Shown: one piece after another, positions 49,328 to 58,026 of the stretch
Numbering within the stretch: position 1 is the first letter of the stretch
Layout of the letters: the number at the start of each line of letters is the position of its first letter
Source: Enterobacteriaceae bacterium B14
GTDB taxonomy: Bacteria > Pseudomonadota > Gammaproteobacteria > Enterobacterales > Enterobacteriaceae
DNA: 58,895 nucleotides
Direction: 5' to 3'
Assembly (NCBI GenBank): GCA_000307305.1
Contig: DF158882.1
Location: 1,768,797-1,827,691, forward strand
Notes under the pieces: model-generated
Told to the model about the DNA's origin: nothing
Seen by the model: the letters and a program-made list of their open reading frames with translations, nothing else
Databases searched by the model: none
Program-made: the position numbers and the translations under genes

Positions 49328-50249
49328 GTAAGGCTGACTCCGTCCAATGTGTGGCAACACCGTCCGCCAAAGCGATGTTGCGGGCAGTGCAGACAAGGTG
49401 GATAAAAAGAACAAGGCGGTGATTAAACGCCGCCGAGGCATCTAAATAGCTGGCGTGTCCTGCCTTGGGTAACAGAATAAAAGAGGCGTTGTAGCGCTCC
49501 GCCAACGTTTTCGCGCCATCAGGCGGGGTTATCCCGTCCTGCTCGCCGCACCATACCTCCATGGGGCCAGAGAGATTGGCTAAATAGCCGTGAATATCGT
49601 CATTCGCCAGCATCCACGCGGCACAGCAAAAACCCTCTGCTCGCAGGCGGCTCATACCATATTTCACTTGAGCAACATCGTCTGGCAGCGCGTTTTCCCA
49701 CAACAGATTGGCGGCACGCCGTTCGGCATAGCCCATCGCTCCCAACGTGTTAATTTGGCTCTCACGCAGTTGGTACACCTCTTGGCGCTTCTGTTCGCTC
49801 GCTAGTGCATAACCCTGTGCAGGGTCGGCAAGCACTATTCCCACTGCCAAATGGGGATAACGCACCGCAAAAGCGCTCGCCATCATTGCCCCTAGAGAGT
49901 GACCAACCAGCAGCACACTTTTAATGCCCAAACCAGATAGCCACGCATAAAGCGCATCCGCGTAATCTGTTGCAAAAGCCCGCTCATTCGGCAGAGCATC
50001 ACTTTCACCGTAGCCAGGCGCATCCCAAGCCAGTAGGCGAAACTGTGAGGTTAACGTTGCGTCACTAAGCTGTTTTGCCCACGCCGTCGAGCCTGAGCTA
50101 ATCCCATGTAGCAAAACAACACAGAAGCCAGAACCCGCTTCGCGCCAGCCAAGCGTGCCCATGCCAAAATCACCCTGCTGTAACGCTGGCACTGCGTGCC
50201 CTAAGGGGAACTCAGACACCGCGCTAATCTCATTCTCTACTGCTTTCAT
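49320..50249 (-). CDS. Alpha/beta-hydrolase, probable meta-cleavage product hydrolase
   Basis: The 309-residue protein, started at ATG 50249 after GGGAG, has the oxyanion HG in VVLLHGISSGS, the nucleophile elbow GHSLGAMM, an acid in CGEQDGITPP and the histidine in KAGHASYLD. This set matches C-C bond hydrolases such as MhpC and BphD as well as esterases. Given an extradiol dioxygenase in the same operon, hydrolysis of the ring-cleavage product is the likely role. Confidence 0.86.
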   Translation of the reverse strand: MKAVENEISAVSEFPLGHAVPALQQGDFGMGTLGWREAGSGFCVVLLHGISSGSTAWAKQLSDATLTSQFRLLAWDAPGYGESDALPNERAFATDYADALYAWLSGLGIKSVLLVGHSLGAMMASAFAVRYPHLAVGIVLADPAQGYALASEQKRQEVYQLRESQINTLGAMGYAERRAANLLWENALPDDVAQVKYGMSRLRAEGFCCAAWMLANDDIHGYLANLSGPMEVWCGEQDGITPPDGAKTLAERYNASFILLPKAGHASYLDASAAFNHRLVLFIHLVCTARNIALADGVATHWTESALHE

Positions 50250-50284
50250 CACGCACTCCCAACAGACTCTAATGACGTTTTCGA

Positions 50285-50818
50285 CTAGCCACGTTTCACT
50301 TTAGACAGAGGGTGATCCGACGGATAAGTTGGGATTTCAGGCTTTGGCGTCCCCAGCATCACGCACATCAACGCCTCTTCTTCGCCGTGGTTAAACAGCC
50401 CACGGTAGATGCCAGCGGGTACAGAGATCAGGTCACGCTCGCGCAGCGTCGTTTCGTACTCATGACTTCCATCACGAATAAACAGAGTGATGCTGCCTCT
50501 TAGCATGAAGAACACCTCTTCAACATCATCATGCACATGTAGTGGCCCTTCACACTTAGAAGGCAGTACCATGGTGGAGAAGGTAAAGTGTTCGGCTTGC
50601 ACCGTGTTCACATCTGCGGATACGCCCGTTGCTCCGGTGCCGATATAGCGCATCTGGGCACGGCGATATTTCGGGTCGAAATCCGCCTGAAACTTCAGCG
50701 CATTCCAGTCATATTTACGGCCTTCGAAGCGCGCCACGCGTGATTCAACCCACTCAGCCAAGGTGACACCATCTGGCTTAACTTCATTCGAACGGTCGAT
50801 AGCTTGTTGTTCAGACAT
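50285..50818 (-). CDS. Cupin-domain protein
   Basis: The 177-residue protein, started at ATG 50816-50818 (MSEQQAIDRSNEVKP) after GAGGAG, has one clear cupin motif: GPLHVHDDVEEVFFMLRG with two His and a Glu for metal, and then the second motif ending ISVPAGIYRGLFNHGEEEA. It could be a small metal-dependent isomerase, decarboxylase or dioxygenase on the pathway. The sequence does not specify which. Confidence 0.82.
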   Translation of the reverse strand: MSEQQAIDRSNEVKPDGVTLAEWVESRVARFEGRKYDWNALKFQADFDPKYRRAQMRYIGTGATGVSADVNTVQAEHFTFSTMVLPSKCEGPLHVHDDVEEVFFMLRGSITLFIRDGSHEYETTLRERDLISVPAGIYRGLFNHGEEEALMCVMLGTPKPEIPTYPSDHPLSKVKRG

Positions 50819-50848
50819 TATGTTCACTCCTCGTAATCGGTTGATAAA

Positions 50849-52126
50849 TCAGTAGCGTTTAACTAACGGCAGCAGTACTAAACACCCCATAAACGCCATT
50901 ACCACTAAAAACAGTAATCCGCTGTCCATCTTGCCGGTAACGGCAATCAGTGCTCCCATCAGCACTGGTGCCAATGCACCCGCCAGATTGCCTAAACCGT
51001 TGAAGATCCCCCCCGCCGTCGCACTCACGCGGCTAGACGTGGCTTTCCCCAGTAGGGCAAAAATATTAGGTGCCCCAGCGCCCCACATAAACATGCTGAA
51101 CGCCATTGCTCCGATAATGCTGACCGTGCTGTCCAGATGTAGAACCATCATCAAGCCAACGCCTGCACCGAGCATGGAGAGAAAGCAGGAGAGCGCACGG
51201 CGATCTAGCCTGTCGGAGATCCACGCCCCTAAGACTTCACCCGCTAACATGCCGATGAAAGGTAGCGAGGTGAGATAACCCGCCTTCTCTAAATGAATCC
51301 CTTTTCCTTCCATCAGGTAGCTTGGCAGCCAGCCATTCATGCCCCACAAATAGGTCAGGAAAGAGATGTTGAATACGCAAATCAGCCAGAACTGCCAGCT
51401 TGTGAACAGTTCGCGGCGCTCTGCACTACGGCTTTCAGGTGCGGCTTTCACACCTTTCACTTCCGGTTGTTTCTTCTTCGGTTCGATGTTGACGTGACGT
51501 AGGCCATAGATAACGAACAAGATCACAGGGATAGTGAGTGCCGCCATCGCAAAGAAGGTGGTACGCCAGCCGAAGTTATGCAGGATATACATGGTGATAG
51601 GAAACCCTATCGCGGCACCAAATGGAGTTCCTAGCAACCACATCATGGTTGCCCGTGCTTGGTGCTTGGCGGGAAACGAGTGTCGGATAATGGCAAAAGC
51701 CAGTGGGAACAGAGGCCCTTCCGCAATACCGAGCAAAATCCTCAGCACCATCATGCTGCTGTATGAACTCACCATGCCCATCATCAACATCAGCACACAC
51801 CACGTTGCCATCATGCCGATCAGCAATTTGGTTGGGTTGAAAGCATCACCGATCCCACTAAGCAGCATGGAGGAAACACCGTAAGAGAGCAGAAAAGCGC
51901 TCATCAGCATTCCTAGCATTGTGGGGTTAAACTCCAACCCCATTGCCTGTTGGAAATCTTTATCCGTAAACAGGGCTGCGATACTTATCTTGTCAAAAAA
52001 GGCCAGTAACACGCAGGCCAACAGAGCTAAAGGGATAGACCAGCGAACAGGCTGCTCATCCCGACCGACAGCGTTCGCTATCATGCTTTGTGGAGGTGAA
52101 GCTTCATCAATATTTTGTGTCGTCAT
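50849..52126 (-). CDS. MFS transporter, anion:cation symporter type
   Basis: The 425-residue membrane protein has about 12 helices with a central cytoplasmic loop (about residues 205-235), LAFFDKISIAALF in helix 1 and GIGDAFNPTKLLIG in the 2-3 loop. These are traits of the ACS family that imports organic anions such as aromatic acids and phthalate. Placed within the operon, it is probably the inner-membrane importer for the pathway substrate. Confidence 0.88.
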   Translation of the reverse strand: MTTQNIDEASPPQSMIANAVGRDEQPVRWSIPLALLACVLLAFFDKISIAALFTDKDFQQAMGLEFNPTMLGMLMSAFLLSYGVSSMLLSGIGDAFNPTKLLIGMMATWCVLMLMMGMVSSYSSMMVLRILLGIAEGPLFPLAFAIIRHSFPAKHQARATMMWLLGTPFGAAIGFPITMYILHNFGWRTTFFAMAALTIPVILFVIYGLRHVNIEPKKKQPEVKGVKAAPESRSAERRELFTSWQFWLICVFNISFLTYLWGMNGWLPSYLMEGKGIHLEKAGYLTSLPFIGMLAGEVLGAWISDRLDRRALSCFLSMLGAGVGLMMVLHLDSTVSIIGAMAFSMFMWGAGAPNIFALLGKATSSRVSATAGGIFNGLGNLAGALAPVLMGALIAVTGKMDSGLLFLVVMAFMGCLVLLPLVKRY

Positions 52127-52178
52127 GGAATAACCTCACTCTGTTTTTACTTCACTCTTCGCTATACGATAAGTTCAG

Positions 52179-53423
52179 TTATCTTAGCGTCATCAAAGAG
52201 AACCCAGGGTCAGAGAGCTGTGCTGGATCTAACGTTCTGTTTGCAGCTAACCAACGTTTACCCAGTTTGATCGCTCTCCCATCATTGAACGCCACCATCT
52301 GCACTAACTGGTTATCCGCATTCAGATAGATAAAGAGATGGGAAGCCCCGTCGACACGTTCAACACAATGTGTTCCCGCAGCCGGTATCCCCAAGATTTG
52401 GATATTCGCATCGTATTGATCAGACCAGAGCCAGGCTGGCTCGTCGTAGCCCTCAGCCTCTGTATTCAACATGCTGCACGCCGCAACAATGGATTGGTTC
52501 TGAGCATAGGCCCAAGATTGGATACACAAGCCAAGGTGTGGATGGCATGCGACATCTCCAGCGGCAAAAATTGCGGGATGGCTAGTTCGGCCATTTGCAT
52601 CCACCACGATGCCAGAAGTCATCGCCAAGCCAGCGTCTCTCGCCAGTGACAGATTCAGCTCTACACCGATGCCAACCACCGCCAGATCAAACGCCTGTTC
52701 TGCCGTAACACCGCTGCCGATCAGCGCATTGCCCTGTTTATCTTCACCCAGCGTGATATCGCCGCAGGCACAGTGCACCTGAACGCCGTTGCTTTGATGT
52801 AGTTTTAACAGTGCCTGAGATACCTCTAAACCGACGCTGCGCTGACACAAGACGTCTTGCCGCTCGAAGACAGTTACCTCAACCCCGAGCTTGCGAGCCG
52901 ATGCTGCAATCTCTAGCCCTATCCAGCCACCGCCAACGATAGCGAGGGTTTTGCACTGCCGAAGCCGCTTTTTCAGCGCAATAGCGTTATCCCAAGAGCG
53001 AAGGGTTAACACGCTGGGATGGTTAGTCCATTTACTATCAGGCACTCTTGGTGTCCCGCCCGTAGCGATCAGTAACTGGCTATAAGCCAAGCGCTCCCCG
53101 CTGTTTAGCAGGACAATCTGTTCATCGGGCAAAATACGTTCAGCACGTATTGGTCTACGCCAGCTGATATCTAACCCCGCGACAACGTCAGCGCTGAATA
53201 AACGGCTTAACCCAACACTCTCGCCTTCATCGAGAAGCACCGCTTTAGAAAGCGGTGGGCGCTCGTAGAAATCATAAGATTCATCACTCACCACGGTTAA
53301 AACGCCGCTGTAGCCTTTATCGCGCAGTGTTTTTGCCGCCCAACCGCCCGCCTGACCACCACCGATAATAACGATTCCGGCTTCCGTCGGCGGAGTGACG
53401 GCTAAAGGAGAGACTTGGCTCAT
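52179..53423 (-). CDS. Ferredoxin reductase for the Rieske oxygenase
   Basis: I start it at the ATG at 53421-53423 (MSQVSPLAVTPPTEAG), which forms an ATGA overlap with the extradiol dioxygenase stop and is preceded by CAGGAGGCGAA. The 414-residue flavoprotein has two dinucleotide folds: IVIIGGGQAGGWAAKTL for FAD and LAIVGGGWIGLEIAASARKLG for NAD(P)H, plus PAIFAAGDVACHP near residue 290. It resembles the FAD-containing reductases (HcaD, BphA4 type) that pass electrons to a Rieske ferredoxin. Confidence 0.93.
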   Translation of the reverse strand: MSQVSPLAVTPPTEAGIVIIGGGQAGGWAAKTLRDKGYSGVLTVVSDESYDFYERPPLSKAVLLDEGESVGLSRLFSADVVAGLDISWRRPIRAERILPDEQIVLLNSGERLAYSQLLIATGGTPRVPDSKWTNHPSVLTLRSWDNAIALKKRLRQCKTLAIVGGGWIGLEIAASARKLGVEVTVFERQDVLCQRSVGLEVSQALLKLHQSNGVQVHCACGDITLGEDKQGNALIGSGVTAEQAFDLAVVGIGVELNLSLARDAGLAMTSGIVVDANGRTSHPAIFAAGDVACHPHLGLCIQSWAYAQNQSIVAACSMLNTEAEGYDEPAWLWSDQYDANIQILGIPAAGTHCVERVDGASHLFIYLNADNQLVQMVAFNDGRAIKLGKRWLAANRTLDPAQLSDPGFSLMTLR

Positions 53424-54364
53424 TTCGCCTCCTGCTTTTTTACCTGACGGCGAGTTTCGTGATCCAACCCACCCTCTATCGCCCATTCAGTAAAAGAAGT
53501 GAGTGAGTGATACAGTTCGCGTGGTTGCCAGTTTTCCGTCAGGAAGTCGTCATTGGTGTAGTACTCGAAAGCACCGCCCGTTGGGCTGTTGACATACCAG
53601 AAATAGGCCGAAGAGATAGGGTGGCGGCCTGGGCCGATAAAGGTGCTCCACTGCTGCTTATTCATCGCCAGACCACCGCCAATGACCTCGTGAATATCAC
53701 GCACGGTGAAAGCAACGTGGTTTAAGCCGCGCCGTGGATTAACAGGGAGTTGCAACAGGAAAATACTGTGATGACCGCCGCGCACCTGCGCCCGCAGGAA
53801 GACGGCGCGGTCGATATAACGGTCTGATACCTGAAAACCTAATTTTTCGCAGTAGAAAGCCTCAACGGCTTTTAGGTTCTCAACAAAGAAAACAACGTGC
53901 CCAATATTAATCGGCGCTGCCTGTTCATAAACAGGGCTTGGCATATCTACGCGGCGAATGTCGCCCCACTGGTTAATACCAAGCACCTCTAGCTTCACCT
54001 CTCGTTGTTGGCTTACGCCAAAACGCAGTGTCATCCCATTGGGATCGAGACACTCTAACTCTTCGCCAATCTGTTTAAAGCCCGGTTCATTTGCCAGTGT
54101 GTTGCGTAGCGCATCGAGTGCGACCGGAGAATCAACGCCCCAGCTCATACGGCGCAGTGTGGGTCCAGCCTCAAAAGCAGGAGGTAACTCGGCGCTCTCT
54201 TTGTTATGCAAAACAACGCGAGCACCACTCAAGGTTTCAAATTCTGGCAGGTTCGTTATCTCTGATGGAGTTAGCCGTGTTAGACCAAAATCAGACATAA
54301 ACTTTTCGCACGCTGGCAGATCTTCAACACCAAATTCCATCTTTTCTATGCCAATTATACTCAT
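53420..54364 (-). CDS. Two-domain extradiol ring-cleavage dioxygenase
   Basis: The 314-residue protein is a type I (VOC-fold) extradiol dioxygenase. Iron ligands in the C-terminal domain are visible as NIGHVVFFV (His), GLNHVAFTV (His) and GAFEYYTND (Glu), spaced as in BphC/XylE relatives. The N-terminal VOC domain begins IIGIEKMEFGVEDLPA. It would cleave the catechol made by the Rieske oxygenase and SDR. A 165-bp gap separates it from the IclR gene upstream; no clear promoter is seen in that gap. Confidence 0.92.
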   Translation of the reverse strand: MSIIGIEKMEFGVEDLPACEKFMSDFGLTRLTPSEITNLPEFETLSGARVVLHNKESAELPPAFEAGPTLRRMSWGVDSPVALDALRNTLANEPGFKQIGEELECLDPNGMTLRFGVSQQREVKLEVLGINQWGDIRRVDMPSPVYEQAAPINIGHVVFFVENLKAVEAFYCEKLGFQVSDRYIDRAVFLRAQVRGGHHSIFLLQLPVNPRRGLNHVAFTVRDIHEVIGGGLAMNKQQWSTFIGPGRHPISSAYFWYVNSPTGGAFEYYTNDDFLTENWQPRELYHSLTSFTEWAIEGGLDHETRRQVKKQEAK

Positions 54365-54529
54365 CGCGTTGCCTCTTATGAGAGCTGCTTAAATGCCGCT
54401 CTATTCGCTAAATCGTGATTTTAGGCATGCAAGAGCCCCGCCCCAGTTAAAAGAGCCTGTTGAGCTATTGCACGATTAATGGCTGTTTCTGCTTACTTAC
54501 CTATAAGGAGGACTTATGGTGCACCCGCC

Positions 54530-55306
54530 TCAATGTACACCAAGGAAGCTGGAGATCTTTCCGGCAGCCTCGCGTACCTCTTTCATCAAATGTTCTCTGT
54601 CCTGCTCCGGTATCTCTACAACAGGCACCATGATGCTAACGACGGCTTCCACCCGTTTTTCACGGTTAAATACCGGATACACAATGGACGAGATACCATA
54701 GTGATAAAAAGATTCGCCAACGACATAACCCCGCTGTTTATCCTGTTGCAGCATCTCCCAAAACGCCTCGCGGTGAGCCTGCTCGCCTTCGGCACACTCC
54801 GGCAGAATCTCTTCAGGGTAGAGCGATTCGAACTCACTGCGTGACACTTCGCTTAACAGCATCCGCCCCAGAGAGGTACGGTGAGCGGGTAAGCGTGTTC
54901 CTACACGAACTTCGTTGATCTTGGCACCAACTGCACTCACTCTGGCGACATAAATCACATCTTTGCCATCTCTAATCGCAAGATGGCTACTGCATAAGCT
55001 GCGATCTCGTAGCTGCTCAATAACGGGTTGCCCCACTTGCACCACATCCATTGAAGCAATATGTTCTAGACCTAACCGCAATACATTGATTCCCAGAGAG
55101 AACGTGTTGGTTCGTGGGTTTCTTTGCAGAAACCCAAGGTGTTCTAGTGTTTGTACGACGCGATACGCCGTTGCTTTCGGCATCGCCACTAACCGATGCA
55201 GCTCTGCGAAGGTCATCTCTCTATGCTGCTGGCTAAAGTTCTGCAATAGAGTAAGGCCGCGCTCTAGGCCGGGAATGATGTATCTGCACTCGTGTTCATC
55301 GGACAT
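54530..55306 (-). CDS. IclR-family transcriptional regulator
   Basis: I start it at the ATG at 55304-55306 (MSDEHECRYIIPGLERGLTLL); the frame is open to a GTG at 55357, which would overlap the SDR gene. The N-terminal winged HTH shows MTFAELHRLVAMPKATAYRV, and the C-terminal effector domain has LGRMLLSE and GYVVGESFYHYGISSIVYPV. IclR proteins sense small acids and bind short palindromes. It is the only regulator in the operon and is encoded inside it, so it is the natural candidate for the 16-bp operators at 57817, 58027 and 21024, with autoregulation. Confidence 0.92.
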   Translation of the reverse strand: MSDEHECRYIIPGLERGLTLLQNFSQQHREMTFAELHRLVAMPKATAYRVVQTLEHLGFLQRNPRTNTFSLGINVLRLGLEHIASMDVVQVGQPVIEQLRDRSLCSSHLAIRDGKDVIYVARVSAVGAKINEVRVGTRLPAHRTSLGRMLLSEVSRSEFESLYPEEILPECAEGEQAHREAFWEMLQQDKQRGYVVGESFYHYGISSIVYPVFNREKRVEAVVSIMVPVVEIPEQDREHLMKEVREAAGKISSFLGVH

Positions 55307-55337
55307 AGCCAGCACCCCAAGCCTAATAAGTGGAAAA

Positions 55338-56093
55338 TCAGTTAAAAACGAAGCCACCGTTTATCGGTAACAGCTGCCCAGTCACGAAATCTGCCAACGG
55401 AGAGAGCAGATAGATAACGCTGCCGTCTACGTCAGTAGGATGCTGCTTGCCGACAAGTGCTCGCCCGTTTTCATAGAGTTGATGCCGCGCTGCGGGCACA
55501 TACTCCGTGGCCTCAACCAGCGTGAGGCCTGGAGCAATAGCGTTAACGCAGATTCGTTGCTCGCCAAGTTCACGCGCCATCGAGCGGGTCATGGAGATAA
55601 CAGCGCCCTTGCTAGCAACATAAGCCATCAGGTTAGGAGCCCCCCATAGCGCAGTATCTGAAGCGACGTTCACAATCTTACCGTGCCCAGATGCCGCCAG
55701 CAGAGGCACAGCAGCTTGGCTCACCAGCCATGTGCCGCGAACATTAACGGTCATTACCCGATCCCAAAGATCGATGTCATATTCCATCATGTTCTTGCCG
55801 CCAACACCGGTTGCCAACGCTGCGTTATTCACCAGCCCATCAACACCACCACCGGCGGCAATCTCTTGGAAAACCTGCGTGATTGATTCCGGTGAGGCTA
55901 GATCGATACAAAAAGTTTCGACTTCAGCTCCCGTTAGGCGAAGATTAGCGGCAGTATCCTGCAACTCAGCAGCCAAAATATCGCATAACACCACTTTCGC
56001 TCCGGCCTCAGCGATTGCGCTGGCAAAACTGCGGCCCAAACCACGGGCGGCGCCAGTGATAACGATGCGTTTCCCCGCCAACAATCCGCTCAT
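55338..56093 (-). CDS. SDR dehydrogenase, probable cis-dihydrodiol dehydrogenase
   Basis: The 251-residue protein has TGAARGLG, NNAA, a catalytic serine in NVASDTALWG, and the YxxxK pair in YVASKGAVISM, so it is a complete classical SDR. Its start overlaps the oxygenase stop by one base (TAATG), showing coupling. Rearomatisation of the oxygenase's dihydrodiol is the likely step. Confidence 0.9.
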   Translation of the reverse strand: MSGLLAGKRIVITGAARGLGRSFASAIAEAGAKVVLCDILAAELQDTAANLRLTGAEVETFCIDLASPESITQVFQEIAAGGGVDGLVNNAALATGVGGKNMMEYDIDLWDRVMTVNVRGTWLVSQAAVPLLAASGHGKIVNVASDTALWGAPNLMAYVASKGAVISMTRSMARELGEQRICVNAIAPGLTLVEATEYVPAARHQLYENGRALVGKQHPTDVDGSVIYLLSPLADFVTGQLLPINGGFVFN

Positions 56094-57145
56094 TACATCT
56101 TCTCCTTCACAGCTGCATCATGCTCTTGCAACTGAGACAGATGCTTCTGCCCCTGTTTTTGCATCATGCGGCGCAAACGAGAAAGACCGACATCATGTTG
56201 ATAGAGATATTCATGTTCACGTGCATTAGGTGCCATGTTTTCCAACACGATCCGATCCTGCTCTAAGACATCCCAATGCAGTTGCTCTAAGCGGTTGCGG
56301 TACATGAAACGCCACAGATCGCGCTGCCAATCCTTCACTTTACGTACCCGCCAGAAGAAGACACGGCAGTGATCTTTGTCTTCCGGCACAACCATTCCTA
56401 CGATCCAAAAATGTCCACCCGGCCCAAAACGCGCCTTATAAGGAATAGAGAGGCGCAGCCAGAATGTTCCCGTATTACCAAACTCTACCCAGTCAAAGTT
56501 CACACCTGACTGATCACTCTTTTTAAAGATAAAACCGCTGTCGGTAGGTTCTAATACCATGTCAGCCTGACGCTGCCCTTCCGCCATTGAGTGCGAAGAA
56601 GAGTGCAGATAGCTGCCATGCATGGGGTCCATCACGTTTTCGATGGCATATTGATAGTTACAATTCCAGCTCGCCGTGCAGAGAAAATTACTGTGCGTTT
56701 CGCCATCGGCCAGCTCTGTAGGGAAGGTTAGCTCGCTCGGCTCTTCATCTGGCAGAACACCGAAATAGAGAAAGACTGCCCCGTGGGCTTCTTTTGCAGG
56801 ATACGATTTCAAACATTTTTGCCCAACCAGTGGGCATCTATCGACTGCGGGCACATCTTTAACTTCGCCGCTGCCGTCAACCTCGACGCCGTGATACCAG
56901 CAAGCGATGCGATCGCCCAAGTTCCAACCCATTGAAAGACGGGCACCACGGTGCGGACAGCGATCTTCCAACGCTTTTATTTGTCCCTCGGCATCTCGCC
57001 ACAGCACAATTTGCTGCTCAAGGCGGGTAATACCGACAGGGTTGGCATTGACTTCCCAACTGGCTAAAACCGGATACCACATGCCACGCAAACCGCGATC
57101 CAGATAATCTTGCAGGCTGTTTTCTGTTTGTTGTGATGTTGCCAT
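56093..57145 (-). CDS. Rieske aromatic-ring oxygenase, alpha subunit only
   Basis: The 350-residue protein has the Rieske 2Fe-2S motif CPHRGARLSM ... CWYHG (about residues 63-87) and the mononuclear iron site ENVMDPMHGSYLH (two His, then Asp further on in LEQDRIVLENM). It lacks a partner beta subunit in the operon, as in homotrimeric oxygenases of the vanillate demethylase/phthalate dioxygenase group. Electrons probably come from the ferredoxin at 57479 and the reductase at 52179. Dihydroxylation or demethylation cannot be separated by sequence; the SDR and extradiol enzyme favour dihydroxylation. Confidence 0.94.
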   Translation of the reverse strand: MATSQQTENSLQDYLDRGLRGMWYPVLASWEVNANPVGITRLEQQIVLWRDAEGQIKALEDRCPHRGARLSMGWNLGDRIACWYHGVEVDGSGEVKDVPAVDRCPLVGQKCLKSYPAKEAHGAVFLYFGVLPDEEPSELTFPTELADGETHSNFLCTASWNCNYQYAIENVMDPMHGSYLHSSSHSMAEGQRQADMVLEPTDSGFIFKKSDQSGVNFDWVEFGNTGTFWLRLSIPYKARFGPGGHFWIVGMVVPEDKDHCRVFFWRVRKVKDWQRDLWRFMYRNRLEQLHWDVLEQDRIVLENMAPNAREHEYLYQHDVGLSRLRRMMQKQGQKHLSQLQEHDAAVKEKM

Positions 57146-57166
57146 TGCTGATTGCTCCTCTGCGGT

Positions 57167-57475
57167 TTAGTACCCGTTCACCGCTAAAAACTGACGAAAA
57201 GAGACTTCTGTCCATGGAGTGCCGGTTTTATCAAACAGGCGTTGTTTATTGAGGCTGCTCACGATTTGATCCAACCCTTCTGCACCTTCTTCAAAAATCT
57301 CTTCCAGTGCAGTAATAATCGCATTCTCGAAACCATCGGGAACACGGCGGCGGGTTTGCCAAATCACATTTTGGTATTTTCCTGGGTGGTGAATATTGCC
57401 GTTGCCGCCCTCTTTTGCAGGGATAATTTGATCGGTATCTGGCAACATTGGGTTGTAATCTGTAATTTGTGTCAT
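57167..57475 (-). CDS. Small protein with serine-recombinase-type helix-turn-helix
   Basis: The 102-residue protein lies between the ferredoxin (3-bp gap) and the Rieske oxygenase (21-bp gap). Its C-terminal half (IVSSLNKQRLFDKTGTPWTE, then VSFRQFLAVNGY) resembles the recombinase domain of large serine recombinases (LN-x-R-G-x-T-x-x-G-x-x-W-x-x-xx-V-xx-L). There is no resolvase catalytic domain. It could bind DNA as a co-regulator or have been recruited as a structural partner of the oxygenase. Start ATG at 57475 has GGAGGAG upstream. Confidence 0.75.
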   Translation of the reverse strand: MTQITDYNPMLPDTDQIIPAKEGGNGNIHHPGKYQNVIWQTRRRVPDGFENAIITALEEIFEEGAEGLDQIVSSLNKQRLFDKTGTPWTEVSFRQFLAVNGY

Positions 57476-57478
57476 GAA

Positions 57479-57796
57479 TTACTCCTCCGCTAACAAAGTG
57501 ATTTGTATTTGATTATCGATAACGCGGACGGGGTATTTATTGAGATCGCGGCCGCCTGGCTCGCGCAGGCACTTGCCACTTTTAATATCAAACACGGCCT
57601 CGTGCAGTGGGCACTCAACCTTGCCATCTTCAACAAACCCCTGAGTTAATAACGCATAGGCATGAGGGCAAACATCTTCCAGCGCATAATATTCACCATC
57701 GACCAGATAGACCCCGACTTCACGACCTTCAATCTTGGTGGCAAAAGGGAATTCTTCTTTAACTTGCCCCACATCGCATACATTCAACCAACTCAT
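57479..57796 (-). CDS. Rieske-type ferredoxin, first gene of the catabolic operon
   Basis: I start it at the ATG at 57794-57796 (MSWLNVCDVGQVKEEF), which is preceded by GGGGGGAAGAG; an upstream start at 57823 would lie in the operator. The 105-residue protein has the cluster ligands CPHAYALLTQ ... CPLHEAVFD. It should carry electrons from the reductase at 52179 to the oxygenase at 56093. Confidence 0.94.
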   Translation of the reverse strand: MSWLNVCDVGQVKEEFPFATKIEGREVGVYLVDGEYYALEDVCPHAYALLTQGFVEDGKVECPLHEAVFDIKSGKCLREPGGRDLNKYPVRVIDNQIQITLLAEE

Positions 57797-57816
57797 CGCT
57801 CTTCCCCCCAATATAA

Positions 57817-57832
57817 GTTTCAAATATGAGAC
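57817..57832. promoter_or_regulatory. Operator palindrome of the catabolic operon
   Basis: GTTTCAAATATGAGAC lies 21-36 bp upstream of the ferredoxin start and just downstream of the predicted transcription start, a roadblock position for a repressor. It differs at one base from the reverse complement of the porin-leader operator at 21024-21039. Confidence 0.72.
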
Positions 57833-57856
57833 GCTGTTTCTTATTTAATACTATTA

Positions 57857-57884
57857 AATATAAGAGTGGCTAAACGAGAGTCAA
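57857..57884 (-). promoter_or_regulatory. Sigma-70 promoter of the catabolic operon
   Basis: On the minus strand TTGACT (plus 57879-57884) and TATATT (57857-57862) are separated by 16 bp. Transcription would start near 57850, so the operator lies at about +18 to +33. Confidence 0.6.
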
Positions 57885-58026
57885 TAACACAATGTGATTT
57901 TTGTTAATGAATGGTTATTTTTTTGAAGGTATTGAGAGATGGATCACCAAAACAATGAACACAGGAAATAGAGTACAAAAATGAAAATAACCACATGTTA
58001 TTTATTAAAATATTTTTTATAATAAA

